Assembly: GCA_903887775.1 (NCBI GenBank)
Contig: CAISRB010000028.1
Location: forward strand, 1-64,000
Direction: 5' to 3'
Length of the DNA stretch: 64,000 nt
Origin: an uncultured Bacteroidales bacterium
GTDB taxonomy: Bacteria; Bacteroidota; Bacteroidia; Bacteroidales; FEN-979
In this document: positions 51,347-59,642 of the stretch, one piece after another
Numbering within the stretch: position 1 is the first letter of the stretch
Layout of the letters: each line of letters begins with the position of its first letter
The notes under the pieces: model-generated
The model's database searches: none
What the model was told of the DNA's origin: nothing
Seen by the model: only the letters and a program-made list of their open reading frames with translations
Translations under genes and position numbers: made by a program

Positions 51347-53479
51347 ATGAAGCGCTTATTTTTTATAGTTGCAAGCCTGGTCTTACCGGGCTTTCTTCTT
51401 GCCCAGTCGAAACTTATGAGCATTGACGAAGCAACTACCGGCACGGGGCTTACAGCAAAAAACCTTTCGCAATTGCAGTGGAACGGGGATGACCAAACAT
51501 GGCTATTCGTTGCCAAAAACTGTCTTGTGAAGGGATATACAGGGAATACCCGGAGGGATACTCTGCTTAAGCTTGCAGTATTGAACACCCGGCTTAAGGA
51601 AATGAAGGAAGATACCCTGTTAAACTTTCCGTCTGTCACAGCATATAAGACAAATAATTTCAGTTTCATTTCGAAGAACAGGATCTTTAGTTTCAGCCTG
51701 GCGGACGGCATTCTGCAAAAACTCAATTCCTGGCCCGCAAATGCAGAGAATGCCGACATGGCCAATCCCCTGTTCAATACTACATATACTGTGAAGAACG
51801 ACCTGTTTGTGAGTACAGCCGGGAAAGAGGTCAAAGTGGAAACCTCCACTGATCCCGATATTTCTTACGGATCAAACAGGGTTCACAGGAATGAATTCGG
51901 GATCAGCAAGGGAACATTCTGGTCTCCCTCAGGCGACAAGCTTGCTTACTATTATATGAACGAAAAAGGAGTGGCCTCATATCCTATTGTTGATATTATT
52001 GATCCGATTGCCGTTCTTGACGGCACAAAGTATCCTATGGCAGGGCAAAAAAGCCATAGTGTGAATGTTCATGTATACTCTGTGGCTACTGGTACCCATA
52101 TCGAGCTGCAAACAGGAGCCGATACTTCAAAATACCTGACCAATGTAAGCTGGAGCCCCGACGGTAAACTAATCTATATTGCCGTGCTGAACCGGGAGCA
52201 GGACAGTATGTGGATGAAAACCTTTGATTCCGGTACCGGGAAATTTGTAAAAACCCTTTTTATTGAAACCGATCCTAAATACGTGGAACCTCTGCACGGC
52301 CCCGAATTTATTAACAACGATTGTGCCCGTTTTTTATGGCTGAGCCGCCGCGACGGGTATAGTCATTTCTACCTGTATGAAGCTTCAGGGAAACTCCTGA
52401 AACAGATTACCAGCGGCCCATGGGAGGTTAGCTCATTCAAAGGCGCAGATGCAAAAGGAGAAAAACTGTTCTTTATGTGCAATAAAGGGAATCCGATTGG
52501 GACTTTCCTTTACTCCCTGGACCTTAAATCATTTATAATCAAGGGTATCACCTCATCCACAGGAAGTCATAATGTAAAAATAAGTAAGGACGGGCTTTTC
52601 ATCCTTGATACATATTCCAATCCGTCTTTAGCCAGGAAAACAGAACTGCTGGATGCAAACGGGACCGTGAAACAGGAATTGCTTTCCGATACCAATCCCC
52701 TTAAAAGCTACAGGATAGGAAAGGTGTCGGTCTTCACTATTAAAAACAAAGGGAATACCGAATTGTACTGCAGGCTCATCAGGCCTGTTGATTTTGACTC
52801 GACAAAGCGTTACCCTGTAATTATTTATGTTTACGGAGGACCTCATTCACAATTGATTACCGACAGCTGGCTGGGAGGGGCGGGCTTATTCCTGAACTAC
52901 CTTGCGGAACAAGGATACGTGGTATTCACCCTGGATAACAGGGGAACTTCCGAACGTGGAAAAGATTTTGAACAGGCTATTTTTCGTCATGTAGGAGATC
53001 TTGAGCTTGAAGACCAGATGTGCGGTGTAAAATACCTGAAGTCCCTGCCCTGGGTCGATAGTACCAGACTGGGTATCAACGGATGGTCTTACGGGGGATT
53101 CATGACCATCTCGATGATGCTGAGGAACCCCGGGATGTTTAAGGTGGCTGTATGCGGAGGACCGGTAATCGACTGGAAGTATTATGAAGTGATGTACGGA
53201 GAAAGGTATATGGATACTCCCCAGTCAAACCCCGGGGGATATAAAAATGCCTCACTTCTTAATTACGTCAGGAACCTGAGCGGCAAATTGCTGATAATCC
53301 AGGGCTATCAGGACGGGACTGTCGTACCCCAGAACGGACTGTCATTTATTAAAAAGTGCATTGATGAAGGCAAGCAGGTCGATTATTTTATTTACCCGGG
53401 CCATGAGCATAATGTAAGAGGCAAGGACAGGATTCACCTGAATACTAAGATATACCAGTATTTTAAAGACTACTTGTAG
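51347..53479 (+). CDS. S9 family dipeptidyl peptidase (DPP IV-like)
   Basis: Exported serine peptidase of 710 residues. A signal peptide (MKRLFFIVASLVLPGFLLAQ) and an N-terminal beta-propeller (about 40-480, including TFWSPSGDKLAYYYMNE) precede an alpha/beta-hydrolase domain. The triad is Ser581 in GWSYGGFM, Asp656 in GYQDGTV and His688 in GHEHNV. The start at 51347 follows the buk stop; the frame continues upstream inside buk but lacks a signal there. It probably releases dipeptides in the periplasm, which fits the amino-acid fermentation genes before it. Confidence 0.93.
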   Translation: MKRLFFIVASLVLPGFLLAQSKLMSIDEATTGTGLTAKNLSQLQWNGDDQTWLFVAKNCLVKGYTGNTRRDTLLKLAVLNTRLKEMKEDTLLNFPSVTAYKTNNFSFISKNRIFSFSLADGILQKLNSWPANAENADMANPLFNTTYTVKNDLFVSTAGKEVKVETSTDPDISYGSNRVHRNEFGISKGTFWSPSGDKLAYYYMNEKGVASYPIVDIIDPIAVLDGTKYPMAGQKSHSVNVHVYSVATGTHIELQTGADTSKYLTNVSWSPDGKLIYIAVLNREQDSMWMKTFDSGTGKFVKTLFIETDPKYVEPLHGPEFINNDCARFLWLSRRDGYSHFYLYEASGKLLKQITSGPWEVSSFKGADAKGEKLFFMCNKGNPIGTFLYSLDLKSFIIKGITSSTGSHNVKISKDGLFILDTYSNPSLARKTELLDANGTVKQELLSDTNPLKSYRIGKVSVFTIKNKGNTELYCRLIRPVDFDSTKRYPVIIYVYGGPHSQLITDSWLGGAGLFLNYLAEQGYVVFTLDNRGTSERGKDFEQAIFRHVGDLELEDQMCGVKYLKSLPWVDSTRLGINGWSYGGFMTISMMLRNPGMFKVAVCGGPVIDWKYYEVMYGERYMDTPQSNPGGYKNASLLNYVRNLSGKLLIIQGYQDGTVVPQNGLSFIKKCIDEGKQVDYFIYPGHEHNVRGKDRIHLNTKIYQYFKDYL

Positions 53480-53787
53480 CGAGCAGTGATCTTCAGTTAT
53501 CCTGAAATCGGGCTTCCATCGTAAGTCACTCTATCTCTGCATCTTACGATTTCGTCGGTTTTTTCACCCCTTTCATCGGAATTTTACGGAGATTCGTCGA
53601 TTTTTTGTTTTATCGAGTCTAAATAAATTATAATTTTGCATTTTAAATAATTAATCTTCAATCACTTATTAATGTTTTGTTAATATAAGCACCCGACCTG
53701 ATAAGAATGTAACATTGATTCAAACACATCGTCTTATGTTCGAATTAAGTTCAAGAGCAAAACAAAACAGTAAAAAAACAGAAACCG
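53480..53787 (+). other. Intergenic region with inverted repeat and promoter
   Basis: The 308-base gap holds an exact 8-bp inverted repeat ATCGTAAG (53518-53525) / CTTACGAT (53543-53550) followed by a T-rich stretch, a possible terminator for the S9 peptidase operon. A perfect TAATTTTG (53631-53638) about 150 bases before the next start is a likely promoter. I see no further gene in it. Confidence 0.5.
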
Positions 53788-54141
53788 ATGAAAACAACAT
53801 TTTATATTATCCTGGCCTTTTTCGGATTACAGTCAAATCTTCTTTTTGCAAATTCCACTTCCGCTCAGACAATATATTCAGAACCGATGGAAGCTGCTTT
53901 CAGCGACAATGACCTTGTTCCTTCAAGCTCTCCGGCTTTATATTCTCTTGCACCTGTCACTCCCAGGGAGGCAGACTTTAGTGATTCAGACTCAGACGAT
54001 CTGAATTCCCTGATGATGGATCTTGCACCAAAGACTCCCGATGAAGCTGATTTCCTGGATTCAAACACGCCTACGGGAATGGGAGACATGAACCTGGCTC
54101 CGGTTTTACCGTCAGAAGCAACGTTCGAAGATATTGTTTAG
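53788..54141 (+). CDS. Small secreted protein with four EAxFxD repeats
   Basis: 117 residues with a signal peptide (MKTTFYIILAFFGLQ, cleavage near STSAQ). The mature part is acidic and built from four units spaced about 25 residues apart: PMEAAFSD (33-40), LAPVTPREADFSD (54-66), LAPKTPDEADFLD (79-91) and LAPVLPSEATFED (103-115). I do not recognise a named family. The acidic, aspartate-rich repeats could bind cations or act as a docking tag. Its own promoter and a strong terminator make it a single-gene unit. Confidence 0.72.
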   Translation: MKTTFYIILAFFGLQSNLLFANSTSAQTIYSEPMEAAFSDNDLVPSSSPALYSLAPVTPREADFSDSDSDDLNSLMMDLAPKTPDEADFLDSNTPTGMGDMNLAPVLPSEATFEDIV

Positions 54142-54171
54142 CTCATCATATCTATCCCCAGGAACCGCAGA

Positions 54172-54203
54172 GGCTGTCTCAAAAGTACGAGACGGCCTTT
54201 TTT
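54172..54203 (+). terminator. Intrinsic terminator after the small repeat protein gene
   Basis: GGCTGTCTC (54172-54180) pairs with GAGACGGCC (54189-54197), 9 bp with one G-U pair, and is followed by six T. Confidence 0.9.
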
Positions 54204-54280
54204 GTTTTTTGAGTCGTTGAATCTAACTTTGTTTATTCATTCTCCTTATTGACAAAGATCGGATGAATTCGAAATAACAT

Positions 54281-54288
54281 TAACTTTG
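54281..54288 (+). promoter_or_regulatory. -7 element upstream of the first FISUMP gene
   Basis: TAACTTTG, an exact match 65 bases before the ATG at 54354. Confidence 0.55.
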
Positions 54289-54353
54289 CCTGCAAATACA
54301 TTATTTCGAACCCTTTAAATCATTCATAATATTTAATTTTAACAACAATCCAC

Positions 54354-54974
54354 ATGAACACCTTTCATCAGATTTCAGGAACGCTCCGGTATGCAATGAT
54401 CTCCATTGTCATGCTGTTGTTTTGCAATGCACTTATTGCACAGGAAAAAGGAACTATTACAGATTCCCGTGACGGTCGTATTTATCAATGGGTAAAAATC
54501 GGGAAAAAGTCATGGCTGGCCGAAAATCTTAAATATAATGCAAAACCTGGCAGTTGGGTTTACAATAAAGACACCACAAATATTTCACTTTATGGCAGGT
54601 TATACACATGGAACGCTGCGATGACTGCTTGTCCGAAAGGCTGGGCAGTACCCACTGATGACGATTGGGCACGCCTGATTGAAAAGCTTGGAGGCTTTGA
54701 TGCTGCCGGTGGAAAGCTGGAGGACATGGATACACTCTATTGGAAAGCGAATAAAAATATTCCTCAATCAGCCAGGACGATTTCCACCTTACTGGGAGGG
54801 GTCAGGCATAGCGACAGCACATACACAGCCATTGCATTATGGGGTGGACTTTGGTCGGCAACCGTTGTCAACGACATGGCAAGCAATTACCTTTTTGTCC
54901 ATGGCAGTAAAACAATCGGAAAAAGTTCCAATGTTAAAGGCTCTGCCTTCGGAGTTAGATGCGTGAAGAAATAA
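54354..54974 (+). CDS. Secreted FISUMP (Fibrobacter succinogenes major paralogous) domain protein
   Basis: 206 residues: signal peptide (hydrophobic about 14-29) and one FISUMP domain with its hallmarks ITDSRDGRIYQWVKIGKKSW, LAENLKYN, YGRLYTWNAAMTACPKGWAV, PTDDDWARL, GLWSAT and the C-terminal FGVRCVKK. These domains have a C-type-lectin-like fold and are common in secreted Bacteroidota proteins; their ligands are unknown. A second FISUMP gene lies 2.6 kb away on the other strand. It may share its transcript with the lipid-enzyme genes 77 bases downstream. Confidence 0.88.
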   Translation: MNTFHQISGTLRYAMISIVMLLFCNALIAQEKGTITDSRDGRIYQWVKIGKKSWLAENLKYNAKPGSWVYNKDTTNISLYGRLYTWNAAMTACPKGWAVPTDDDWARLIEKLGGFDAAGGKLEDMDTLYWKANKNIPQSARTISTLLGGVRHSDSTYTAIALWGGLWSATVVNDMASNYLFVHGSKTIGKSSNVKGSAFGVRCVKK

Positions 54975-55051
54975 ACACATTGTACCGGACAGAAATCCGA
55001 AAGACGAATCACTTCAACATCAATTAATTCACCTGGAGACCATCGAATGAG

Positions 55052-55876
55052 ATGAAGGAAGAAACAGATGAAATAAGTAAATTCTTATTGACCTCTGATA
55101 GTTATTCTACTCAAGCAGATACCCGCCGAAGTCTGACTGACCGGCTTGCTTTGAATACCCGGTTCTATTTCATGAGCCGTTTCGTCACTCTTTGTTTATT
55201 GACCCGCAGGGCAGCCATACAGGGTCTTTATGACACTGCCTATTGGGTGTCTTCCTCACATGATGTTTTCAGGCTTATCGAAAGTTGCGGAGGGCGGTTT
55301 CAGATCAGCGGATTGGAAAATATCCGCAGCAGCAAGGGTCCGGTGGTGTTCATCAGCAACCATATGAGTACCCTGGAACCCATGATTTTTCCCGGGATCA
55401 TACAGCCGTTAAAAGATGTCACCTTTATTGTTAAAGATGCCTTGATCAACCATTGGATTTTCGGTGCAGTGATGCGTTCACGTAATCCTATTGTTTTAAG
55501 CCGTAGCAATCCCAGGGAGGATTTCAGGATAGTGATGGAACAGGGATTAGAGAGAATATCAAGGGGGATCTCAGTAATTATTTTCCCCCAGCATACCCGC
55601 AGAACGGAATTCATTCCTGAAGAGTTCAATTCACTTGGTATAAAACTTGCAGCCCGGGCCGGTATTCCGGTGATTCCCGTAGCAATTAAAACCGATTTCT
55701 GGGGCAACGGCAGATACACTGGATATCTTGGTCCGATCCAGCGTCAAAAACCTATTTATATTGCCTTTGGTGAGCCATTCCAGGTTTCCGATCCGGGAAA
55801 AGAAGAACATCAGAAAGTGATTCATTATATACAGTCGCACCTGGAACAATGGAAGGATAACAAACTCCCCTTATAG
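55052..55876 (+). CDS. PlsC-like acyltransferase with variant catalytic motif
   Basis: 274-residue lysophosphatidate-acyltransferase-like protein, expected at the cytoplasmic face of the membrane. The acyl-acceptor box is NHMSTLEP (His104, Glu109), i.e. HX4E in place of the usual HX4D. The third block reads FPQHTRR (178-184) where FPEGTRS is usual, while the fourth (AGIPVIPVAIK) is normal. The C-terminus TDFWGNGRYTGYLGPIQRQKPIYIAFGEP follows the family. The changed motifs suggest an unusual acceptor or donor. It is followed by an Lgt-like and a small membrane protein with no gaps, so the three form one operon, probably for lipid or lipoprotein modification. Confidence 0.8.
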   Translation: MKEETDEISKFLLTSDSYSTQADTRRSLTDRLALNTRFYFMSRFVTLCLLTRRAAIQGLYDTAYWVSSSHDVFRLIESCGGRFQISGLENIRSSKGPVVFISNHMSTLEPMIFPGIIQPLKDVTFIVKDALINHWIFGAVMRSRNPIVLSRSNPREDFRIVMEQGLERISRGISVIIFPQHTRRTEFIPEEFNSLGIKLAARAGIPVIPVAIKTDFWGNGRYTGYLGPIQRQKPIYIAFGEPFQVSDPGKEEHQKVIHYIQSHLEQWKDNKLPL

Positions 55877-55877
55877 G

Positions 55878-56837
55878 ATGCCAAATAAGAATATGTTCAG
55901 GATACCCTCAGTTTTTTATCACGGTAAGTCTTATAACCTCATCACTTTTGGAGTTTTCGCAGCCCTGGCTTCGATGGCAGGATATTATATTGCTTTTTTC
56001 TATCTTTATTGCAATGGTGTACAGATCGGGAATTATGCATGGATCATAATTCTTTTTTTTGTTTTGCCCAATCTTATTTTCGCCAAAATATTTTCAATTT
56101 TTTCAATGGGCCTGAAGAAGTTCTATAAGAATTTACGCCATCACTTAAACGAAACTTCTTTTTATCATCAGGGCGGAGTTTTTGGTTTTATTCTTAGCAC
56201 GGTGTGCCTGTTTTACATTCTGAGAATACCTTTTTTCCTGCTTAGTGATGCTATTTGTTTTGGTGGATTGGCGACTATGTTCATCGGCCGTTTGGGGTGT
56301 TACAATTATGGCTGTTGTGTAGGCAAGCCAACACAACAAAAATATGGTACTGTATATTCGGATCCGGAAGCCAAAATTTGCAGGGAAGTTCCGGAGTTCT
56401 ATGGAATCCCATTGATCCCCGTGCAACTTATCGCTTCAGGAATTGATTTGTTGTTGTTTTGTTTGTGTTTCATTGTAATCTTTAATTATCCTTACTCAGG
56501 TATCATTACGATCATATTTATTGTAGGTTTGAACCTTAAAAGAATCATTATTCAGCCTTGGAGATGGAAAGATCCCTCGAATAAAATTTCTTACCAATGG
56601 GCAGCTGTTACACTGATCCTGACATTCGTTTTCATAGTCTTTTTTTTATACATTTCAGGTGAAATGCTCTTTGTGAAAGAAAAATTAAAGATCTCTCAGA
56701 ACTCTGTAAATAATCTGACATATATCCTCACTGATCCTAAGCTCATCCTGCCCATATTAACAGGTGGAATTATCAACTTCATCGCATATGGGATCCATGG
56801 AAAAAAACTTGGAACCTATTTCAATATCGACCCATGA
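55878..56837 (+). CDS. Lgt-like integral membrane protein (prolipoprotein diacylglyceryl transferase superfamily)
   Basis: 319 residues with about seven membrane helices. The Lgt core is recognisable: YHQGGVFGF (His97) replaces HGGLxGG, IGRLGCYNYGCCVGKPT (Arg138) is close to the Lgt signature, and PLIPVQLIASGIDLLLF corresponds to HPxQLYE. It differs from true Lgt by losing part of the HGG box and by lacking the C-terminal RxPD-type loop in standard form. The cell must have a housekeeping Lgt elsewhere, so this copy may transfer diacylglyceryl or another lipid group to a special acceptor. It begins 1 base after the PlsC-like stop and overlaps the next gene by 4 bases. Confidence 0.74.
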   Translation: MPNKNMFRIPSVFYHGKSYNLITFGVFAALASMAGYYIAFFYLYCNGVQIGNYAWIIILFFVLPNLIFAKIFSIFSMGLKKFYKNLRHHLNETSFYHQGGVFGFILSTVCLFYILRIPFFLLSDAICFGGLATMFIGRLGCYNYGCCVGKPTQQKYGTVYSDPEAKICREVPEFYGIPLIPVQLIASGIDLLLFCLCFIVIFNYPYSGIITIIFIVGLNLKRIIIQPWRWKDPSNKISYQWAAVTLILTFVFIVFFLYISGEMLFVKEKLKISQNSVNNLTYILTDPKLILPILTGGIINFIAYGIHGKKLGTYFNIDP

Positions 56838-57529
56838 TCAGGCTCTCAGCTGAAAAATTATCTTTTCATTTCATCTGGATTTTCGGATTGCTTGAGATGA
56901 TAACGGTTCCGATTGTAGCCTGGCTCCCCGGAATAACTTTCCTCAGGGTGAAATCTCCGCTTGAAGGCGCTGTCGTGGGGTTTTTGGGGATTGTATTATT
57001 ATTCCTGATCCTGAACCGTTTCCTTCACGTTTTACATTTGAAACTGGAAGAACAACCTGTTTCAGGAATATCTGTACTCACTTCAGCCTTGTGGAATGCC
57101 CTACTGCTAGCTTTACTTTTCGGAATTCAGCATATAATAAGTTTCATCAACGTCGGGCCGGTGGTTGTCCACCAGGCAATGAGCGGATTTTTCTCAACCT
57201 TTGGAGCAGTTCTTCTCACTATCTCTATTTATGAAGCCGTTGATAAAATGTTCCCGTTTTTTCGCATCACATTAACGACCGCTAAATCCGTCTATGCGGT
57301 CAGGCATTTTTCATTAATGCCACTGGCTGTAATGGCGGGCATTTATGAAGCCATCGCACTTCCTGTCATCCTGCTGTGGCAAAGCGCAGATTCATTCCCT
57401 GTCCTGGTCGCCGCAATTACCGGATTCACCGGTGGAGTTCTGGGAAGCAGTATCGTGTTGTTTTGTTACAACAGATTCAGAATTCCAAGATTTGTTTTTC
57501 TTCTGGAAAAGGTTGCCGGAACTGGTTAA
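56834..57529 (+). CDS. Polytopic membrane protein of unknown function
   Basis: 231 residues with about six predicted membrane helices (about 15-31, 40-60, 82-105, 118-135, 155-175, 188-210) and no recognised motif. Its ATG overlaps the Lgt-like stop (ATGA), so it is translationally coupled to that gene and to the PlsC-like acyltransferase. Guilt by association suggests a role in the same lipid modification, for example as a flippase or scaffold, but nothing in the sequence proves it. Confidence 0.7.
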   Translation: MIRLSAEKLSFHFIWIFGLLEMITVPIVAWLPGITFLRVKSPLEGAVVGFLGIVLLFLILNRFLHVLHLKLEEQPVSGISVLTSALWNALLLALLFGIQHIISFINVGPVVVHQAMSGFFSTFGAVLLTISIYEAVDKMFPFFRITLTTAKSVYAVRHFSLMPLAVMAGIYEAIALPVILLWQSADSFPVLVAAITGFTGGVLGSSIVLFCYNRFRIPRFVFLLEKVAGTG

Positions 57530-57602
57530 TCCGGAAGCAAATTAATTTTTCCGTTCGGGTGGTCACTTTTGTTGCAAACAGCTGTCACCCCGCCCCATCC
57601 CG

Positions 57603-58352
57603 TTAATCCTTCACGCAGCGAATGGCAAACCCGGCATCTTTAAACCATCTCCACGGGGAAATACTGTCAGGCATTATAGTCAATGAGCGGTACCATGCCG
57701 TATCCATGTCCAAGAATTCGGTTGAACTCCACCAGTAGCCTAAATCACCCAGACCCATGTAATAGCAATACCCCATGCGGCAACCACCCGGGAGTGCAGT
57801 AAAACCACTGCTGTTATCGGATGTATTGCTGTTTCCCCAATGGTTTTTCCCTTGTTCTTTCAACTTAGCGACGGACAAATTCACACCTCCCAGGTAAGTG
57901 ACCAACGTGTCCCATTCACTGCTCGCCGGCACATGCCAGCCCTGAGGGGCCAGGATGTTGCTGTCAGAAACGGCGTACCAGTTGTACAAGCGGCCATACG
58001 TTGCAATGTGGACGGAATTTTGCGTGTTGTAATAGTTACAGTAAGCTCCTGTCTTAAGCGAGCACCATTCAAGACTGTCCGTGACGACGGGGATTGTTTT
58101 TCCATTACGGTAAATGCTCGTGCGCAGGTTCTCCGCCATCCAGGTCTGGCTGCCGATCCTTATGGTCTTATAGATATTGCCTTCCTGGTCGGTCATCGTA
58201 CCGTATGTTAACTGGGAATTAAAGATTGCGGTAGTATTGCCGTTGTAAGGGTTTCCGTTGACCTCGGTAGCTTCTTTTTTTTTACAGCTGTCCGAGAAAA
58301 ACATCACCAATCCGATCAGCAATAGAGTGGAAAATCCAGGTTTCTTTTTCAT
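57603..58352 (-). CDS. FISUMP domain lipoprotein
   Basis: 249 residues. The signal MKKKPGFSTLLLIGLVMFFS followed by DSC gives a lipoprotein cysteine; an upstream in-frame ATG at 58373 is less likely. The FISUMP domain (about 55-249) shows MTDQEGNIYKTIRIGSQTWM, AENLRTS, YGRLYNWYAV, APQGWHVPASSEWDTL, GYWWSST and FAIRCVKD. It converges on the PlsC/Lgt-like operon. It differs from the gene at 54354 by its lipid anchor and by a longer middle part. Confidence 0.87.
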   Translation of the reverse strand: MKKKPGFSTLLLIGLVMFFSDSCKKKEATEVNGNPYNGNTTAIFNSQLTYGTMTDQEGNIYKTIRIGSQTWMAENLRTSIYRNGKTIPVVTDSLEWCSLKTGAYCNYYNTQNSVHIATYGRLYNWYAVSDSNILAPQGWHVPASSEWDTLVTYLGGVNLSVAKLKEQGKNHWGNSNTSDNSSGFTALPGGCRMGYCYYMGLGDLGYWWSSTEFLDMDTAWYRSLTIMPDSISPWRWFKDAGFAIRCVKD

Positions 58353-58541
58353 AATTCTCAGTGAATATGTCATGATGCTTTCTAAAAGTTACGCTGTTGC
58401 CCTGTAAGCTCCCCTATTTTTCGGGTCATTCAAAATTAGAGTTTTATTTTCACTTAAGTAGTGCATAAAACCGTACAAACATTAAAAATAATTATTGAGG
58501 GAGTTTTAAGGCAGGTATTTGTTCCTTTTATTGTACCGGAT

Positions 58542-58576
58542 AAAAAAAGACACTCACAAAAACTCTGTAAGTGTCT
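58542..58576 (-). terminator. Intrinsic terminator of the tRNA operon
   Basis: On the minus strand AGACACTTACA (58576-58566) pairs with TGTGAGTGTCT (58558-58548), 11 bp with one G-U pair, and runs into seven T. It follows tRNA-Thr by 11 bases. Confidence 0.88.
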
Positions 58577-58587
58577 GATTTACTGTG

Positions 58588-58660
58588 AGCCTCTCAGGGG
58601 ACTTGAACCCCCGACCTGCTAATTACGAATCAGCTGCTCTACCAACTGAGCTAAAGAGGC
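58588..58660 (-). tRNA. trnT: tRNA-Thr (CGT)
   Basis: Cloverleaf of 73 bases: acceptor GCCTCTT / GAGAGGC, D arm AGCTCAGTTGGTAGAGC, anticodon stem GCTGA/TTAGC with loop TTCGTAA (anticodon CGT, reading ACG) and T arm GGGGGTTCAAGTCCCC. The CCA end is not encoded in full. Confidence 0.95.
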
Positions 58661-58666
58661 ATTGGC

Positions 58667-58690
58667 AAAGGGCGATCCAATGAACCGCCC
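58667..58690. other. Inverted repeat between the two tRNAs
   Basis: AAAGGGCG (58667-58674) faces CGCCCTTT (58686-58693) across 11 bases in the 39-base spacer between tRNA-Pro and tRNA-Thr. The likely role is a processing hairpin or an attenuator; on the plus strand it would look like a terminator. Confidence 0.5.
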
Positions 58691-58699
58691 TTTTTATGG

Positions 58700-58773
58700 T
58701 CGGGATGAGAAGACTCGAACTTCCGACCCCCACGTCCCGAACGTGGTGCGCTAGCCAACTGCGCTACATCCCG
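58700..58773 (-). tRNA. trnP: tRNA-Pro (CGG)
   Basis: Cloverleaf of 74 bases: acceptor CGGGATG / CATCCCG with discriminator A, anticodon stem CCACG/CGTGG with loop TTCGGGA (anticodon CGG, reading CCG), T arm with GTTCGAGTC. CCA is encoded directly after it (58697-58699). Confidence 0.95.
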
Positions 58774-58791
58774 AAATGAATTTTAGGGCTG

Positions 58792-58799
58792 CAAAGTTA
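58792..58799 (-). promoter_or_regulatory. -7 element for the tRNA-Pro/tRNA-Thr operon
   Basis: TAACTTTG on the minus strand, 18 bases upstream of the 5' end of tRNA-Pro. Confidence 0.6.
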
Positions 58800-58855
58800 G
58801 CAAAATGTTTTAAACCCGTGAAGCGAAACGATTATATTGAATTTTCTGTCCCGTA

Positions 58856-59542
58856 TCAGATCATCTCCCTGGTTTCCATCATCCCCAGAACACCCTGAAC
58901 GATCTGCTGTTTTGATAAGGTGGAACAATTGAATACAACATCGAAAATATAGGCGTCAGGTTTTTTGCCGAGAATAAGTTCAAATAAAGCGCTGCGTTTC
59001 TTATCTGTTGCGTCTATCATACGCTTCGCCTCTTCGGCATTCACATTCCTTGAACCGGATACGAAACCGACCCGCCAGTCGACAGGCGCCTGTAACCTCA
59101 CATGCAGGGAACCGGGTTTGCCCTGCAGTATTGCCGCACTGCCCCTCCCCACCAGCACAACATGACCAGCCTGGGCAATGGTATTCACAACCTTAATCAG
59201 TGTATGCTTGACCTTGAGGTTGCTTACGTAACTTGGTGAAAAAGACACAACAAAATCCTCAAGCAGTCCTTTCTCACCAGCGTTAAACAGGTATTTTACA
59301 TCGGCCGGGTTAAGCTGCAGTTCTTTTGCTGCTGATTCAAGGACCTCCTTATTGATAAACTTCCACTTGATCCGGGAATTCTCCCCTTGTCTTTTATTGA
59401 GGGCATCGGTCAGCATCTGAGCGATAAGTTTTGAAGGACAGCCGAATTCCCTGCTGATGGTAACAATGGGCTTTGACAGGGAAACCATTGGTGATTCCTC
59501 AGTAAGTCCCTTACCCATATATTTAAGTAACAGATTTTCCAT
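58856..59542 (-). CDS. Cytidylate kinase-like family protein
   Basis: 228 residues from MENLLLKYMGKG (59542). The frame opens 66 bases earlier, but the chosen ATG fits the family better. The P-loop-like start is modified (PIVTISREFGCPSKLIAQML), and WKFINKEVLE, VLVGRGSAAIL and LHVRLQAPVDWRV follow the Cytidylate_kin2 pattern. In this family the nucleoside substrate is uncertain and the Walker A is atypical. It is downstream of the ABC exporter genes on the same strand with a 100-base gap that holds an inverted repeat, so it may be a separate unit. Confidence 0.8.
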   Translation of the reverse strand: MENLLLKYMGKGLTEESPMVSLSKPIVTISREFGCPSKLIAQMLTDALNKRQGENSRIKWKFINKEVLESAAKELQLNPADVKYLFNAGEKGLLEDFVVSFSPSYVSNLKVKHTLIKVVNTIAQAGHVVLVGRGSAAILQGKPGSLHVRLQAPVDWRVGFVSGSRNVNAEEAKRMIDATDKKRSALFELILGKKPDAYIFDVVFNCSTLSKQQIVQGVLGMMETREMI

Positions 59543-59609
59543 AGCCCGGTGATTTGAAGCTAAGTTACGAAATTTCGCTGCAAAAAGCAAATGCAGAACC
59601 CGGAACACG

Positions 59610-59639
59610 GCAGCAGTCCTCGAAGCATCGAACTGCTGC
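59610..59639. other. Inverted repeat between the ABC permease and kinase-like genes
   Basis: GCAGCAGT (59610-59617) and ACTGCTGC (59632-59639) are exact 8-bp arms, 3 bases past the end of the permease gene. There is no T run, so it is more likely an mRNA 3'-end stabiliser or a weak terminator. Confidence 0.5.
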
Positions 59640-59642
59640 GGG

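Noticed and set aside
50212-51849. 545-codon open frame on the minus strand
   Set aside because: It lies antisense to buk and the start of the S9 peptidase, both of which have full family motifs. The translation is rich in Cys, Phe and His in the way shadow frames are.
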